Source: Alphaproteobacteria bacterium (GTDB lineage Bacteria; Pseudomonadota; Alphaproteobacteria; Sphingomonadales; Kordiimonadaceae). From it: a stretch of 64,000 nt of DNA. Under the pieces are notes generated by a model, which worked only from the letters and a program-made list of their open reading frames with translations, did not search any database and had not been told where the DNA came from. The stretch is taken from assembly GCA_006226495.1 (NCBI GenBank), contig SBGU01000038.1, positions 1-64,000 of the forward strand, given 5' to 3'. Shown here in pieces: positions 34,914 to 44,995 of the stretch (positions are counted from its first letter, which is position 1; every line of letters begins with the position of its first letter). Made by a program: the position numbers and the translations under genes.

Positions 34914-36191
34914 TCAGGCGCCGATCACGTCAAGGCCACCCATATAGGGCTTCAACACATCCGGCACGCGGATGGAGCCGTCAACCTGCTGGTAGTTTTC
35001 GAGAACTGCAATCAGGGTACGGCCGACCGCGAGGCCGGAACCATTCAAGGTGTGCACAAAGCGTGTGGCCTTGTCGCCCTTGGCGCGGCAGCGCATTTTC
35101 ATGCGGCGGGCCTGGAAATCGCCACAGGTGGAACAGCTAGAAATCTCGCGGTATTTGCCCTGCCCCGGCAGCCAGACCTCAAGGTCGTAGGTGCGGCGCG
35201 AACCAAAACCGATGTCGCCCGCGCACAGTTTCAGCACCCGGTACGGCAGCTCAAGGCGTTTCAGCACTTCTTCGGCGCAGGCGGTCATGCGCTCCAGTTC
35301 GTCGTCCGACTGTTCGGGTGTGGTGACGGAAACCATCTCCACCTTCTCGAACTGGTGCTGACGGATCATGCCGCGTGTATCGCGGCCTGCGGCACCGGCT
35401 TCGGCGCGGAAACACTGGCTGTGGGCGGTGAAGCGGAACGGCAGTTGTTCTTCCTCGAGGATTTCACCCGAATGCATGTTGGTCAGCGTCACCTCGGATG
35501 TCGGGATCAGCCAATGGTCGGACGTGGTGCGGAACGCATCATCGCCGAACTTCGGCAACTGGCCCGTGCCCAGAAGTGCCGTATCGCGCACCATGGCGGG
35601 AGTCAGCACCTCGGTATAACCATGTTCGCGGGTGTGCAGGTCCAGCATGAACTGGCCCAAGGCGCGTTCAAGGCGCGCGAGCCCGCCCTTCAGGATCACG
35701 AAGCGCGAACCGGACATTTTGGCCGCGCGTTCAAAATCCATCAGGCCCATGGCTTCGCCCAGGTCGAAATGTTCCTTCGGCTCGAAGTCGAACGCACGCG
35801 GCGTGCCCCAGGTGCGAACCTCGAGATTGTCGTCTTCGCTGGTGCCATCGGGCACATCGTCATAAATGGCGTTCGGCAGACCCATGAGGATCATGTTCAG
35901 GTCTTCGCCCGCGACGCGGCCTTCTTCCTCAAGCTGGTTCAGCCGGTCCTTCAGGCCCGCGATCTCGTCCATCAGTGCCTGGGCCTCGGCTTCGTTGCCC
36001 TGGCCCTTGGCGCGGCCGATCAGCTTCGAGGCTTCGTTGCGGCGGGCCTGCGATGTTTGCGCTTCGGTGATCAGCGCCCGGTGCTTTTCATCAAGCGCCA
36101 GGATCTCGGCCGACCGGGCTTCCTCGCCGCGGCGCGCAAGGGCGCGGTCGAAAGCTTCGGGGTTTTCGCGGATCTGTTTCAGGTCAAACAT
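34914..36191 (-). CDS. serS: Seryl-tRNA synthetase
   Basis: A 425-residue class II synthetase. The N-terminal antiparallel coiled coil (about residues 28-105) binds the long variable arm of tRNA-Ser. Motif 2 ([26 protein letters not shown]) is near residues 264-289 and motif 3 ([20 protein letters not shown]) near 381-400. Motif 1 includes [15 protein letters not shown] near 152. Length is normal. tatC lies 25 nt upstream and surE one base downstream. Confidence 0.96.
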   Translation of the reverse strand: MFDLKQIRENPEAFDRALARRGEEARSAEILALDEKHRALITEAQTSQARRNEASKLIGRAKGQGNEAEAQALMDEIAGLKDRLNQLEEEGRVAGEDLNMILMGLPNAIYDDVPDGTSEDDNLEVRTWGTPRAFDFEPKEHFDLGEAMGLMDFERAAKMSGSRFVILKGGLARLERALGQFMLDLHTREHGYTEVLTPAMVRDTALLGTGQLPKFGDDAFRTTSDHWLIPTSEVTLTNMHSGEILEEEQLPFRFTAHSQCFRAEAGAAGRDTRGMIRQHQFEKVEMVSVTTPEQSDDELERMTACAEEVLKRLELPYRVLKLCAGDIGFGSRRTYDLEVWLPGQGKYREISSCSTCGDFQARRMKMRCRAKGDKATRFVHTLNGSGLAVGRTLIAVLENYQQVDGSIRVPDVLKPYMGGLDVIGA

Positions 36192-36216
36192 CGTCTGTCT
36201 CTAAGGTTCGGGGATT

Positions 36217-37062
36217 TCAGGAATTTTCTTCAGTTTCGTCTTCCCGGGCGCGCCGGCGTTCGGTCGCGGCGATCAGAAGGATCGAGATTTCATACAGAAG
36301 CAGCATGGGGATGCCAAGGGCGATCTGGCTGATGGGATCAGGCGGGGTCAGGAATGCCGCCACCAGGAAGGTGGCCACAATCATGTAGCGCCGCTTGTCC
36401 CGAAGTGTCGCCGCCGACACGATGCCGGCCCGGCCCATCAGGGTCAGGGCAACCGGCATCAGGAACGCCAGGCCAAAACCGAAGATCATCTGCATGACAA
36501 GCGACAGATATTCGCTGACCTTGGCCTCGGCCGCGATCTCGATCGCGCCATTGCCGCCGGTTTGCTCGAAGCTCAGGAGGAACTGCCAGGCCACCGGGAT
36601 CACGACATAGTATGCCAGCGCCGCGCCCATGGCGAACAGGATCGGGGTCGCCACCAAAAACGGCAGGAAGGCATGGCGTTCGTTGCGGTACAGCCCCGGC
36701 GCCACAAATTTCCAGATTTGCACGGCCAGCAGCGGGAAGGTCACGATGAAAGCGGCATACAAGGCCACCTTCAGGTTCACGAAAAAACCTTCGGTCAGCG
36801 CCGTATAGATCATGCGCCGGGAATGGCCGTCAGCGGTTGCCTTCAAATAGGGTTGCGCCAGGATATTGAAGATATGGTCGGCAAAATAGAGGCCGACACC
36901 AAAGGCGATGATCAGGCCGATCAGCACCTTGATCAGGCGCGCGCGCAGTTCGATCAGGTGATCGAGAAGCGGGGCGCGGCTGGCCTCAACCTCGTCGTCT
37001 TCATCAATGATATCGGGTTTGGCCGGCAGGCCACCGCCCTTGATCTCGTCTGGGGTCATCAT
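36217..37062 (-). CDS. tatC: Twin-arginine translocase subunit TatC
   Basis: A 281-residue protein with six helices. LLDHLIELRARLIKVLIG near residue 32 is the classical cytoplasmic start, with a conserved glutamate for signal-peptide binding. FVAPGLYRNERHAFLPF near 122 and FGLAFLMPVALTLM near 194 are further TatC blocks. The last helices are followed by LTPPDPISQIALGIPMLLLYEISI. Its ATG overlaps the tatB stop by 4 nt. Together with tatA and tatB this forms a complete Tat export operon. Confidence 0.96.
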   Translation of the reverse strand: MMTPDEIKGGGLPAKPDIIDEDDEVEASRAPLLDHLIELRARLIKVLIGLIIAFGVGLYFADHIFNILAQPYLKATADGHSRRMIYTALTEGFFVNLKVALYAAFIVTFPLLAVQIWKFVAPGLYRNERHAFLPFLVATPILFAMGAALAYYVVIPVAWQFLLSFEQTGGNGAIEIAAEAKVSEYLSLVMQMIFGFGLAFLMPVALTLMGRAGIVSAATLRDKRRYMIVATFLVAAFLTPPDPISQIALGIPMLLLYEISILLIAATERRRAREDETEENS

Positions 37063-37445
37063 GCCGGGCCGCCTTCCTTGCCGCCTTCCGGGGCGTCCGG
37101 CGCCGGCGTGGCCGCGGGTTCAGGCGCCGGTTCAGGCGTTGTGGCCGGTTTTTCGTCGACCTTTTCCTCACGGTCCCGGTTGGCCATGATATGGCGGGTC
37201 ACTTCTTCGGGGCTCATGCCCGGGCGCAGGCCTTCCTTCTTGCGAAGGTCGGAGAACGGGTCCAGTTCCTGTTCGGCTTCGGCGGCCAGGGTTTCGACAC
37301 CGGCCTTGAATTCCGACGCCATTTCCCGAACCTTGCGCACGATGCCACCCACCGTGCGCAGAAGCCGCGGCAGGTCCTTCGGACCGACAACCACAAGCGC
37401 CAGCACGCCGACAACCAGCAGTTCCATTCCACCGATATCAAACAT
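37059..37445 (-). CDS. tatB: Twin-arginine translocase subunit TatB
   Basis: A 128-residue protein. The start MFDIGGMELLVVGVLALVVV forms a short membrane helix, followed by the hinge VGPKDLPRLLRTVGGIVRK and an amphipathic helix. A charged region and a Pro/Ala/Glu-rich tail (about residues 90-128) follow. The Glu in the helix and the GPKDLP hinge mark TatB rather than TatA. A start at 37478 would add residues before the membrane helix and is rejected. tatA is about 90 bp upstream. Confidence 0.94.
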   Translation of the reverse strand: MFDIGGMELLVVGVLALVVVGPKDLPRLLRTVGGIVRKVREMASEFKAGVETLAAEAEQELDPFSDLRKKEGLRPGMSPEEVTRHIMANRDREEKVDEKPATTPEPAPEPAATPAPDAPEGGKEGGPA

Positions 37446-37534
37446 GGATGACCGGGCTCCCTGCCCTGCACTCAACAACCGGGATGGTCAGGCACCATGG
37501 CGGCAATTTTGCCCCACGGCGCCCGATGACAGGC

Positions 37535-37774
37535 TCAGGCCTTGTCTTTTTCGCGTGTTTCCGACGAGACGGTTTCGCCTTCGATGGTGCGCTTGTCTTC
37601 AACCGGCTTGGGGTCTTTCGCTTCGGCCACGTCGTCCGAGCCTTCCTTGAGGCCCTTGCGGAAGCTGGTGATGCCCTTGCCCAGGTCGCCCATGAAGCCG
37701 GAAATCTTGCCACGACCGAACAGCAGCAGAACCAGAAGCGCGATGATGACAATCTGCCAAATACCAGGTGACAT
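37535..37774 (-). CDS. tatA: Twin-arginine translocase subunit TatA
   Basis: A 79-residue pore-forming subunit. A short helix (residues 5-20, IWQIVIIALLVLLLFG) leads to the RGKISGFMGDLGKGITSFRKG hinge and amphipathic helix, then an acidic tail. The FGRGKI hinge is diagnostic of TatA. It lies between scpB and tatB; AGGAGAA lies upstream of the ATG. Confidence 0.95.
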   Translation of the reverse strand: MSPGIWQIVIIALLVLLLFGRGKISGFMGDLGKGITSFRKGLKEGSDDVAEAKDPKPVEDKRTIEGETVSSETREKDKA

Positions 37775-37855
37775 ATTCTTCTCCTATGCGCGGCAAGCCC
37801 ATCCGGCCCCCGCAAAATTCGCAACACCATATCGCCCCGACGGGCGCACAACAAG

Positions 37856-38557
37856 TCAGGGTTCGGCCCTGTCGTCGCTTTCCTGCATATTTTTTCGTGC
37901 ATCCAACCCGCCGCGTTCCGACTGGGCGATCGCATCTTCGAGATCGATCTGGGCATCGGCTTCATCCAGCCCTTCGCCCGGCGACGGCATGCCGCCCAGT
38001 TTGTCGAGCGCGACATCAACACTGTCCAGAAGCCCGGCGGCCTTCAGTTCGGCCACGCCCGGCAGGTCCTTGATGGATTCGATGCCAAAATGCACCAGGA
38101 ATTCCTCCGTGGTGCCGTAGGTTACGGGTCGGCCCGGCGAGCGCCTGCGGCCCATCATGCGCACCCAGCCGGCTTCCATCAGCACGTCGATGGTGCCCTT
38201 CGATATGCTGACACCGCGGATCTCCTCGATCTCGGCGCGGGTGACCGGCTGGTGATAGGCGATGATGGCCATGGTTTCGACCGCCGCGCGCGACAGCTTG
38301 CGCGGCTCGTCCACCTCACGCCTGAGCAGGAACGCAAGGTCAGCCGCCGTGCGGAACATGAATTTGCCGGCAACCGAAACGAGGTTCACACCAGCGCCGG
38401 CATAATGTGCGGTCAGCGCTTCGATATGCACCGCGACCTCGACACCGTCAGGCAGGCGTTCGGCGATTTCGTCCGCCGACAACGGGTGTTCGCTCGCGAA
38501 CAGGGTCGCTTCGACCATGCGGCGGTGTTCAATCATGCGTTCCGGGTTGTCTGTCAT
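37856..38557 (-). CDS. scpB: Segregation and condensation protein B
   Basis: A 233-residue winged-helix protein of the bacterial SMC-condensin complex. MVEATLFASEHPLSADEIAERLP near residue 15 begins the first domain, and KLSRAAVETMAIIAYHQPVTRAEIEEIRGVS near 88 is the second and most conserved part. It dimerises on the kleisin ScpA. The C-terminal acidic extension (about 190-233) is longer than the conserved core. It starts 13 nt after scpA. Confidence 0.94.
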   Translation of the reverse strand: MTDNPERMIEHRRMVEATLFASEHPLSADEIAERLPDGVEVAVHIEALTAHYAGAGVNLVSVAGKFMFRTAADLAFLLRREVDEPRKLSRAAVETMAIIAYHQPVTRAEIEEIRGVSISKGTIDVLMEAGWVRMMGRRRSPGRPVTYGTTEEFLVHFGIESIKDLPGVAELKAAGLLDSVDVALDKLGGMPSPGEGLDEADAQIDLEDAIAQSERGGLDARKNMQESDDRAEP

Positions 38558-38570
38558 GTCTTCTGTTCAC

Positions 38571-39365
38571 TCAGTCCTTGGCCGGCGCATCGTCGCGCAT
38601 GCGCTGCTTCAGGTATATGGGGCCGAAGGTTTCCATCTGCCGAAGTTCGGCCTGCCCCTGGCGCGCGAGCTCGAGGCTGGCGGCAAACATGCTCGCAAGC
38701 GCAGAGCGGCGCAGGCGCTCGTCCTTCAAATTGCCGGGCAGGAACGTCGACAGCCGTGCCCAGGTGAATGTGGTGCCGATCAGCCCGGAAAGCCGGTCGA
38801 TGGCGTCTTCAAGCGCATAGACCGGGCGGCGTTCGATGCGGATTTCCGTGATCGTGTGGCGTTCGCAATTGTCGGCATAGGCCTTCAGGAGCTCATAGAG
38901 CGTCAGGTCATAGGCGCCGTTTTTCAGAAGCTTCAGGCCTTCGGGTTGCCCGCGCGAAAACACGTCCCGGCCCATGCGGTCGCGCGCCATCAGTCGGGCC
39001 CCGGCCTCGCGCATGGCTTCCAGCCGCTGCAGCCTGAGTTGCAGGCGAAAAGCCAGTTCTTCGGCGGACGGTTCTTCACCGTCGTCGTCCTTCGGCAGCA
39101 AGAGGCGTGATTTCAGGTAGGCCAGCCAGGCCGCCATGACCAGATAGTCGGCCGCCAGTTCCAGCTTCAGCTTCTTGGCGGCGGCGACAAATTCAAGGAA
39201 CTGTTCAACCAGTTCCAGGATGGAAATCTGGGTCAGGTCCACCTTCTGGGCCCGGGCGAGCACAAGAAGCACGTCCAAAGGCCCCTCGAACCCGTCCATA
39301 TGCAGGACAAGCTGGTCCGGGTCTCCGGCTGCCGCTGGGGCTTTTATGTCTTCTTCGAATTCCAT
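38571..39365 (-). CDS. scpA: Segregation and condensation protein A (kleisin)
   Basis: A 264-residue kleisin bridging the heads of the SMC dimer. The N-terminal helical region contains LHMDGFEGPLDVLLVLARAQKVDLTQISILELVEQ near residues 26-60, the family signature. The C-terminal winged helix includes VYALEDAIDRLSGLIG. It is followed by scpB and preceded, six bases away, by the S2P-like gene. These are chromosome-segregation genes in the same transcription unit as cell-wall and export genes. Confidence 0.95.
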   Translation of the reverse strand: MEFEEDIKAPAAAGDPDQLVLHMDGFEGPLDVLLVLARAQKVDLTQISILELVEQFLEFVAAAKKLKLELAADYLVMAAWLAYLKSRLLLPKDDDGEEPSAEELAFRLQLRLQRLEAMREAGARLMARDRMGRDVFSRGQPEGLKLLKNGAYDLTLYELLKAYADNCERHTITEIRIERRPVYALEDAIDRLSGLIGTTFTWARLSTFLPGNLKDERLRRSALASMFAASLELARQGQAELRQMETFGPIYLKQRMRDDAPAKD

Positions 39366-39371
39366 GGCCTT

Positions 39372-40022
39372 CTAGATTGGCGTGCCGAACAGGCCCAAAA
39401 CCAGTTGGGTCAGCTTGAAGATCGGCACCCAGAGAATATTGCGCGCAAACATGATAATGGCCAGCAGAATAAGGAAGGAATAGGGTTCGATGGCCCGGAA
39501 GCTTTGCGAAAACTCGTAGGGCAGCATCTGTTCCAGAAGCTTGCCGCCATCCAGCGGCGGGATCGGCAACAGGTTGATGACAATGAACATGCAATTGATG
39601 GCAACCCCATAATAGAGGTTGGCCGTCAACCAGTCCCTGGCCGGCAAGTCCATGCCACTCGCCACGCTGACGAGTGCCGAGAACAGGATTGCCAGGACCA
39701 GATTGGTGACGGGGCCAACAATCGCCATCAGGGCCAGGTCGCGCCGCATGTGGCGGAAAAAGGCCGACTGGTACACGAGCGGCTTCGCAAAGCCGAACAG
39801 CAGCGGGAAACCGGCGATCAGGCTAAGGGCCGGCAAAACCCCGGTATAGATGGGATGCGCATGCACGAGCGGATTGAGCGACAGGCGGCCCGATGTTGCC
39901 TGGGTCACATCCCCCAGCTTGTAGGCCATGAAAGCGCGACCCGCTTCCCTAAGCGTAACGGCAAGCAGGAACGGCAGCGCCATCACGCTCAAGAGCAGAA
40001 TCCGGTCGGCGATCATTTCCAT
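39372..40022 (-). CDS. Site-2-protease (M50) family membrane protein with a destroyed HExxH site
   Basis: A 216-residue membrane protein with about five helices. The second motif of the family, LLPIPPLDGGKLL (residues 151-163), is intact, as is the SGRLSLNPLVH stretch. The active-site helix that should read HExxH is LREAGRAFMAYKLGD: residues 25-29 are Arg-Glu-Ala-Gly-Arg, so both zinc-binding histidines are gone. This is not a frameshift, as the helix and the downstream AYKLGD remain in register. The protein is probably a pseudoprotease. AAGGAT lies upstream of the ATG. It sits between nagZ (24 nt) and scpA (6 nt). Confidence 0.85.
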   Translation of the reverse strand: MEMIADRILLLSVMALPFLLAVTLREAGRAFMAYKLGDVTQATSGRLSLNPLVHAHPIYTGVLPALSLIAGFPLLFGFAKPLVYQSAFFRHMRRDLALMAIVGPVTNLVLAILFSALVSVASGMDLPARDWLTANLYYGVAINCMFIVINLLPIPPLDGGKLLEQMLPYEFSQSFRAIEPYSFLILLAIIMFARNILWVPIFKLTQLVLGLFGTPI

Positions 40023-40046
40023 CGGGTAATCCTTACTGTTTCGGCC

Positions 40047-41054
40047 CTAGAATTTGGCCATCAGGTCATCGTACCGGGCACGGATATCGGCGCGGTCCGC
40101 CATGGGCACCTTGTCGGCCTGGGATATAAGGGACGCGATACGTTTCTCAAGCGGCGGCGCGGCCGCCGGACTGGCGGCTGCGATAGCCTGCATTTCATCC
40201 ATGTTGCCGTTGCAATGCAACACGAGATCGCACCCGGCTTCGAAGGCACCGCGCGTGCGGTCGCCAAAATCACCGGTCAGCGCTTTCATCGACAGGTCGT
40301 CCGACATCAGAAGCCCGGAAAAGCCCAGGGTCATGCGGATCACACGCCCGATCACCAGCCGCGACAGGGTCGCGCACTGCACCGGGTCGACATCACTGTA
40401 GACAATATGGGCGGTCATGCCGAAGGGCGCGTCCTTCAGGGCCTTGAAGGGCACGAAGTCGGTCTTCTGCATGTCGGCCATCGGGGTGTCGATGGTCGGC
40501 AGGGCCAAATGGCTGTCGATGGTGGCGCGGCCATGGCCCGGCAGGTGCTTGATGACCGGCAGCACGCCACCGTCCATCAGGGCATCCACGGCAATGCGCC
40601 CAAGCGCCGCCACAAGGTCCGGATCGCGGGAGAAGGACCGGTCGCCGACAATCGGGTCGGCCTCGTCGCGCATCACATCCAGAACCGGCAGGCAGTCGAC
40701 ATTGATGCCAAGGCGCCTGAGATCGTCCGCGATCATGCGGCAGTTCAACCTGAGCGCACTTGCCGCCAATGTCGGGTCCTTGACCGCCATGTCGCCAAAC
40801 ACCGCCATGGGCGGGTAGGTGCGCCAGTTGGGCGGCCCCAGGCGCTGGACCCGGCCACCTTCCTGGTCGACCAGGATCGGCACCTTGGCGCGGCCCACAG
40901 CTTCTTTCATCTCGCGCACCAGGGCACGCACCTGGTCGGGGTCGGCCACATTGCGCTTGAACAGGATGAAACCGGCAGGTTTGACCCGGCTGAAGAAGGC
41001 GCGTTCCTTGGCCGTAAGGCTGTGGCCCGAGCAGCCGAAGATAACAGGGATCAT
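40047..41054 (-). CDS. nagZ: Beta-N-acetylhexosaminidase, family 3
   Basis: A 335-residue cytoplasmic glycosidase removing GlcNAc from recycled muropeptides. VDQEGGRVQRL near residue 62, KHLPGHGRATIDSHLALP near 167 (with the acid/base His), and the nucleophile region GFSGLLMSDDLSMKAL near 242 are the GH3 NagZ signatures. The product 1,6-anhydroMurNAc-peptide is the signal for ampC-type regulation in other bacteria; no ampR/ampC is present here. It lies 10 nt after the SPOR-domain gene. Confidence 0.93.
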   Translation of the reverse strand: MIPVIFGCSGHSLTAKERAFFSRVKPAGFILFKRNVADPDQVRALVREMKEAVGRAKVPILVDQEGGRVQRLGPPNWRTYPPMAVFGDMAVKDPTLAASALRLNCRMIADDLRRLGINVDCLPVLDVMRDEADPIVGDRSFSRDPDLVAALGRIAVDALMDGGVLPVIKHLPGHGRATIDSHLALPTIDTPMADMQKTDFVPFKALKDAPFGMTAHIVYSDVDPVQCATLSRLVIGRVIRMTLGFSGLLMSDDLSMKALTGDFGDRTRGAFEAGCDLVLHCNGNMDEMQAIAAASPAAAPPLEKRIASLISQADKVPMADRADIRARYDDLMAKF

Positions 41055-41064
41055 GGGGGCGCCT

Positions 41065-41841
41065 TTACGGGTTCACGACAATGCAGGCCTGCTGCCGGGC
41101 CCTGAGGCCAAGGCAGGCCGCATCGGCTGCAGCCCTGTTTTCAAACGGGCCGACACGCAGACGGTACAGGGTCCGGTCGCCGGAACGCACGGCTTCGTAG
41201 CTCGGGCTCAGGCCGGTCACCAGTTCCGGGTATTTGCCCCGGATCGTGCGCCAGGCCTTGGCCGCGCCGTCTTCGGAGCCATAAGCCCCAAGCTGCGCGC
41301 GGTAGCCGGAATCCGTGGTGGTGGTCGCAGGCGCAGCTTCGGTTTTCACCTCGGCCTTTTTGGGTTCGGGCTTCGCAGGCTCGGGCTTGGGTTCAGGCAC
41401 GGGAACGGTTTCCATCTTGGGCTGCTCGACATCGGTGTCGGCAACGTCGGTGGCCACGTCCTCTTCCTCGGGCAAGCTCTCAAGCGGCTCTTCCGGCTGG
41501 TCGCCAAGCTGCACGCTTTCGCGCACGGCGCCGCCATCGGCCTGTTCGAACACCTGTTTGTCCTGGTGCGGCACTTCCATGCCGCCGGGTTCGTCCGGGC
41601 GTTCGCGGTACGGGCCTTCGGCTGCCGTAATATGGCGCGCGGGGCCGTCGTCACCACCTTTATAGAGGGACAGCATGACAGCAACAAAAAGCACGACGAC
41701 GGTCAGGCACAGGGCACCCCCGATCACCAGTTTTTTCCTGCCGTCGAAAAAGCCTTCGGCTTCCTCTTCTTCCGGTACCGGCTGCAGCCAGGGTGGCGTG
41801 TCCTTGTCCGGCAGCGGGCCCTTGTCCCTCTCGTCGCTCAT
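41065..41841 (-). CDS. SPOR-domain membrane protein
   Basis: A 258-residue bitopic protein. A cytoplasmic N-terminus (about residues 1-36) leads to one helix (about 38-58). A long acidic, Pro/Glu/Lys-rich periplasmic linker (about 60-175) follows, then a C-terminal SPOR domain (about 178-258, YRAQLGAYGSEDGAAKAW ... RLRVGPFENRAAADAAC). SPOR domains bind denuded septal peptidoglycan. Position between argS and nagZ is common in alphaproteobacteria. Its ATG overlaps the argS stop by one base. Confidence 0.9.
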   Translation of the reverse strand: MSDERDKGPLPDKDTPPWLQPVPEEEEAEGFFDGRKKLVIGGALCLTVVVLFVAVMLSLYKGGDDGPARHITAAEGPYRERPDEPGGMEVPHQDKQVFEQADGGAVRESVQLGDQPEEPLESLPEEEDVATDVADTDVEQPKMETVPVPEPKPEPAKPEPKKAEVKTEAAPATTTTDSGYRAQLGAYGSEDGAAKAWRTIRGKYPELVTGLSPSYEAVRSGDRTLYRLRVGPFENRAAADAACLGLRARQQACIVVNP

Positions 41842-43592
41842 CAGCGCATTTCCTCCACGGGTTTCACGCCCAGGACCGCAAGGCCGCTTGCGATAACCGT
41901 CGCCACGGCGCGGATCAGCGCCAGGCGGGCCCGGGTCATTTCCTCGTCACCTTCGATGACAAACCTGAGCGAGGTATCCTCGTTCCCCTTGTTCCAGAAG
42001 GTATGAAACTCGGACGCAAGATCATAGAGGAAAAATGCGATCCGGTGCGGCTCGTGCGCTTCGGCGGCCTGCTCGACAAGGCGCGGCCAGGCCGCACACT
42101 GGCGAATGATCGCCAGGTCGCTGTCGCTGGACAGTTTGCCAAGGTCGGCACCCGCAAGGCCCGCGTCCGAAAGATCGAGGCCCGGGAAGGCTTCGCCGGC
42201 TTTCCTGAGAACCGAGAATACCCGCGCATGGGCATACTGGACATAAAAGACCGGGTTGTCCTTGGACTGTTCCATCACCTTGTTGAAATCGAAGTCGATG
42301 GGTGCGTCGTTCTTGCGGGTCAGCATGATGAAGCGGGTCACGTCCTTGCCCACTTCCTCGACCACCTCGCGCAGGGTGACAAAGGTCCCTGCCCGTTTGG
42401 ACATCTTGACCGGCTCGCCATCGCGGAACAGGCGCACAAGCTGGCAAATTTTCACATCCAGCGACCCGTCCTCGGACAGTGCTTTCACCGCCGACTGCAT
42501 GCGCTTGATATAACCGCTGTGATCGGCGCCCCAGACGTCGATCATCTCCTTGTAGCCCCGGCTGTATTTGTCGAGGTGATAGGCGATATCGGCGGCAAAA
42601 TAGGTATATTCGCCGCTGGATTTCTGCAGCGGGCGGTCAACATCATCGCCAAAATCGGTGGCCCGGAACAGGGTCTGTTCGCGCGGTTCCCAATCGTCCG
42701 GGGTTTTGCCCTTCGGGGGCTCCAGCACGCCTTCATAGATATGGCCGCGTTCACGCAGCACCGCCACCGCCTCGGGGATACGGCCCGACTGGTGCAGGCT
42801 GCGTTCCGAGAAGAACACATCGTGGGTGACACCAAGGGCGGCCAGGTCCTCGCGGATCATGTCCATCATGGCGTCGGAGGCATCAACCTTGAACAGGTCC
42901 AGCCATTCGCTCTCAGGTGCGTCCAGAAACCTGTCGCCGTACTTGTCCTTCAGCATCTGGCCTGCGGGCACCAGATAGTCGCCGGGATACAGGCCGGCCG
43001 GAATTTCGCCGATGTCGCGGCCAAAGGCTTCCTGGTACCGCAGGTGGGCCGAACGGGCGAGCGTATCGATCTGGCTGCCGGCGTCGTTGATATAATATTC
43101 CTTGCAGACCTGGTGGCCGGCTTTCTGCAAGAGGTTCGCCAGCGCATCGCCGAACACCGCGCCGCGCACATGGCCCACATGCATCGGGCCCGTGGGGTTT
43201 GCGGATACATATTCCACATTCACCGGCACGCCGGCACCCAGGGTGCTGTCGCCGTATGCCGTGCCGGCATCCAGAATGGTTTTAACCTGGCCCTGCCAGA
43301 AGCCGGGGGCGATGGCGAGGTTGATGAAACCGGGCCCGGCGATATCGACCTTCTTGACCTCAGCCAGCGCCTCGAGCTTGCCGGCCAGCAGGGTCGCAAT
43401 CTCGCGCGGGTTCTTGCCGGCCTGTTTCGCCAGCACCAGGGCGGCGTTGATGGCAATGTCGCCGTGGGATGCGTCGCGCGGCGGCTCGACCGCAATATTG
43501 CGGGTGTCCAGTCCTTCGGGAAGCTGTCCGGCGTTGGCAAGGTCGTTCAGGGCCGCGTCGACCGCAGCCCGGAAGTGGGTGAAAACATTCAT
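41841..43592 (-). CDS. argS: Arginyl-tRNA synthetase
   Basis: A 583-residue class I synthetase. The N-terminal Add-1 domain is followed by the HIGH motif as [21 protein letters not shown] near residue 130, and the anticodon-binding DALR domain ends with GVKPVEEMR. The KMSK-like motif is visible as [17 protein letters not shown] near 393. Upstream, its ATG overlaps the dgt stop by 4 nt; downstream it overlaps the SPOR gene by one. Confidence 0.96.
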   Translation of the reverse strand: MNVFTHFRAAVDAALNDLANAGQLPEGLDTRNIAVEPPRDASHGDIAINAALVLAKQAGKNPREIATLLAGKLEALAEVKKVDIAGPGFINLAIAPGFWQGQVKTILDAGTAYGDSTLGAGVPVNVEYVSANPTGPMHVGHVRGAVFGDALANLLQKAGHQVCKEYYINDAGSQIDTLARSAHLRYQEAFGRDIGEIPAGLYPGDYLVPAGQMLKDKYGDRFLDAPESEWLDLFKVDASDAMMDMIREDLAALGVTHDVFFSERSLHQSGRIPEAVAVLRERGHIYEGVLEPPKGKTPDDWEPREQTLFRATDFGDDVDRPLQKSSGEYTYFAADIAYHLDKYSRGYKEMIDVWGADHSGYIKRMQSAVKALSEDGSLDVKICQLVRLFRDGEPVKMSKRAGTFVTLREVVEEVGKDVTRFIMLTRKNDAPIDFDFNKVMEQSKDNPVFYVQYAHARVFSVLRKAGEAFPGLDLSDAGLAGADLGKLSSDSDLAIIRQCAAWPRLVEQAAEAHEPHRIAFFLYDLASEFHTFWNKGNEDTSLRFVIEGDEEMTRARLALIRAVATVIASGLAVLGVKPVEEMR

Positions 43593-44800
43593 AGCGATAC
43601 TCGGTTCAAATCAAACAGTTTGGCATGCTCGCGGAAGGCAAACCGGTCGGTCATGCCGGCAATGAAGTCGGCGACCACCCGGGCGGTTTCAGGCGAATTG
43701 GCTTCGCCCGCCCGCTCGTTCCATTCCGTCGGCAGGCATTCAGGTTCGCTGATATACAGGTTGAACAGGTCCAAGACCACCCTTTTTGCCTTGCTGGCCA
43801 TGCGGTTCACCAGATAGTGGCGATACATGCGTTCGAACAGGAAACCTTTCAGTTCCTTGACCGCATCGGCCATGTCCTTGCCGAAGGCGACGGTGGGGCC
43901 GCCGGCGTTGCGGATATCGTCCGGGCATTGGGGCGCCAGGGCCGCCAGGCGTTTGCCGCTTTCGACCATCAGGTCGGCAACCATGCGGTTGATCAGGCGG
44001 CGCACCAGTTCATGGATCATCACATCCTTGGGCGCCCCCGGATAGGTCCATTTCACTTCGTCGATCAATTGCGCGACGATGGGGATACGTTTCAGTTCCT
44101 CAAGCTCAAAGAGGCCGGCGCGCAGGCCGTCGTCCAGATCGTGGCTCGAATAGGCGATATCGTCGGCGAGCGCCGCGATCTGCGCTTCGGCCGACGGCCA
44201 GGTGTGCAGCATCAGGTCATCTTCCGGCAGATAGTCGCGGAAGCCGAACGGCAGGCTTTCGGGCGGATTCTTGTGGTCGATGGGTGCATCCACCAGGGGG
44301 CCATTGTGTTTGGCCAGGCCTTCCAGGGTTTCCCAGGTCAGGTTCAGGCCCTGGAAGGATGCATAACGGTGTTCAAGCCGGGTCAGAAGCCGAAGCGCCT
44401 GCGCATTATGGTCGAAACCGTCGAAGTCCTTCATGCAGCTATTGATGACATTTTCGCCGATATGGCCGAAGGGCGGGTGGCCAAGGTCGTGCGCCAGCGC
44501 CAGCGCCTCGCCCAGGTCCTCGTTCAGATGCATGGACCGGCACACCGAGCGCGCGATCTGCGCCACTTCAAGCGAATGGGTCAGGCGCGTGCGGAAATGG
44601 TCGCCTTCGTGATAGACGAACACCTGGGTCTTGTGCTTCAGGCGACGAAAGCTGGAGGAATGGATGACCCGGTCGCGGTCGCGCTGGTAACAACTGCGAT
44701 TCGCGGTTTCCGGTTCCTTGAACACACGGCCACGGCTTTCCGAAGGTTTGCAGGCATAAGGCGCAAGAATGTCTTCGTAGCGCGGCAGCGGATCGGTCAT
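43589..44800 (-). CDS. dgt: dGTP triphosphohydrolase-like HD protein
   Basis: A 403-residue metal-dependent phosphohydrolase. The HD motif is complete: [12 protein letters not shown] near residue 69 and [19 protein letters not shown] near 101, with a third site in [17 protein letters not shown] near 195. The N-terminal [12 protein letters not shown] block fits the Dgt type 2 subfamily. It hydrolyses dNTPs and helps control pool sizes. The ATG at 44800 has GGGGGAAAAAC upstream; a longer reading to 44932 adds an unrelated Cys-rich stretch. First gene of the 13-gene minus-strand block. Confidence 0.92.
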   Translation of the reverse strand: MTDPLPRYEDILAPYACKPSESRGRVFKEPETANRSCYQRDRDRVIHSSSFRRLKHKTQVFVYHEGDHFRTRLTHSLEVAQIARSVCRSMHLNEDLGEALALAHDLGHPPFGHIGENVINSCMKDFDGFDHNAQALRLLTRLEHRYASFQGLNLTWETLEGLAKHNGPLVDAPIDHKNPPESLPFGFRDYLPEDDLMLHTWPSAEAQIAALADDIAYSSHDLDDGLRAGLFELEELKRIPIVAQLIDEVKWTYPGAPKDVMIHELVRRLINRMVADLMVESGKRLAALAPQCPDDIRNAGGPTVAFGKDMADAVKELKGFLFERMYRHYLVNRMASKAKRVVLDLFNLYISEPECLPTEWNERAGEANSPETARVVADFIAGMTDRFAFREHAKLFDLNRVSL

Positions 44801-44954
44801 GTTTTTCCCCCAAGGAATGCGAATGGGTCGGGCAGGCAGCGCCTGTTTGTGCGGTTTTGGGCACATTATCGCTGCCCCCCGGCAAGAGCAACTTTTTATA
44901 CCCCTTGAAAGTGGTACAAAAGGCAAGCCCAAAATCTTAACAAATCGTTACCAA

Positions 44955-44960
44955 TATACT
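44955..44960 (+). promoter_or_regulatory. Possible -10 element of the PAS-protein gene
   Basis: TATACT lies in an AT-rich stretch 35 bp upstream of the ATG at 44996. No good -35 hexamer is seen at the usual distance, so the assignment is tentative. Confidence 0.35.
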
Positions 44961-44995
44961 TGAGCGTTAATGAATTATTAACTATTCTGGCACGC

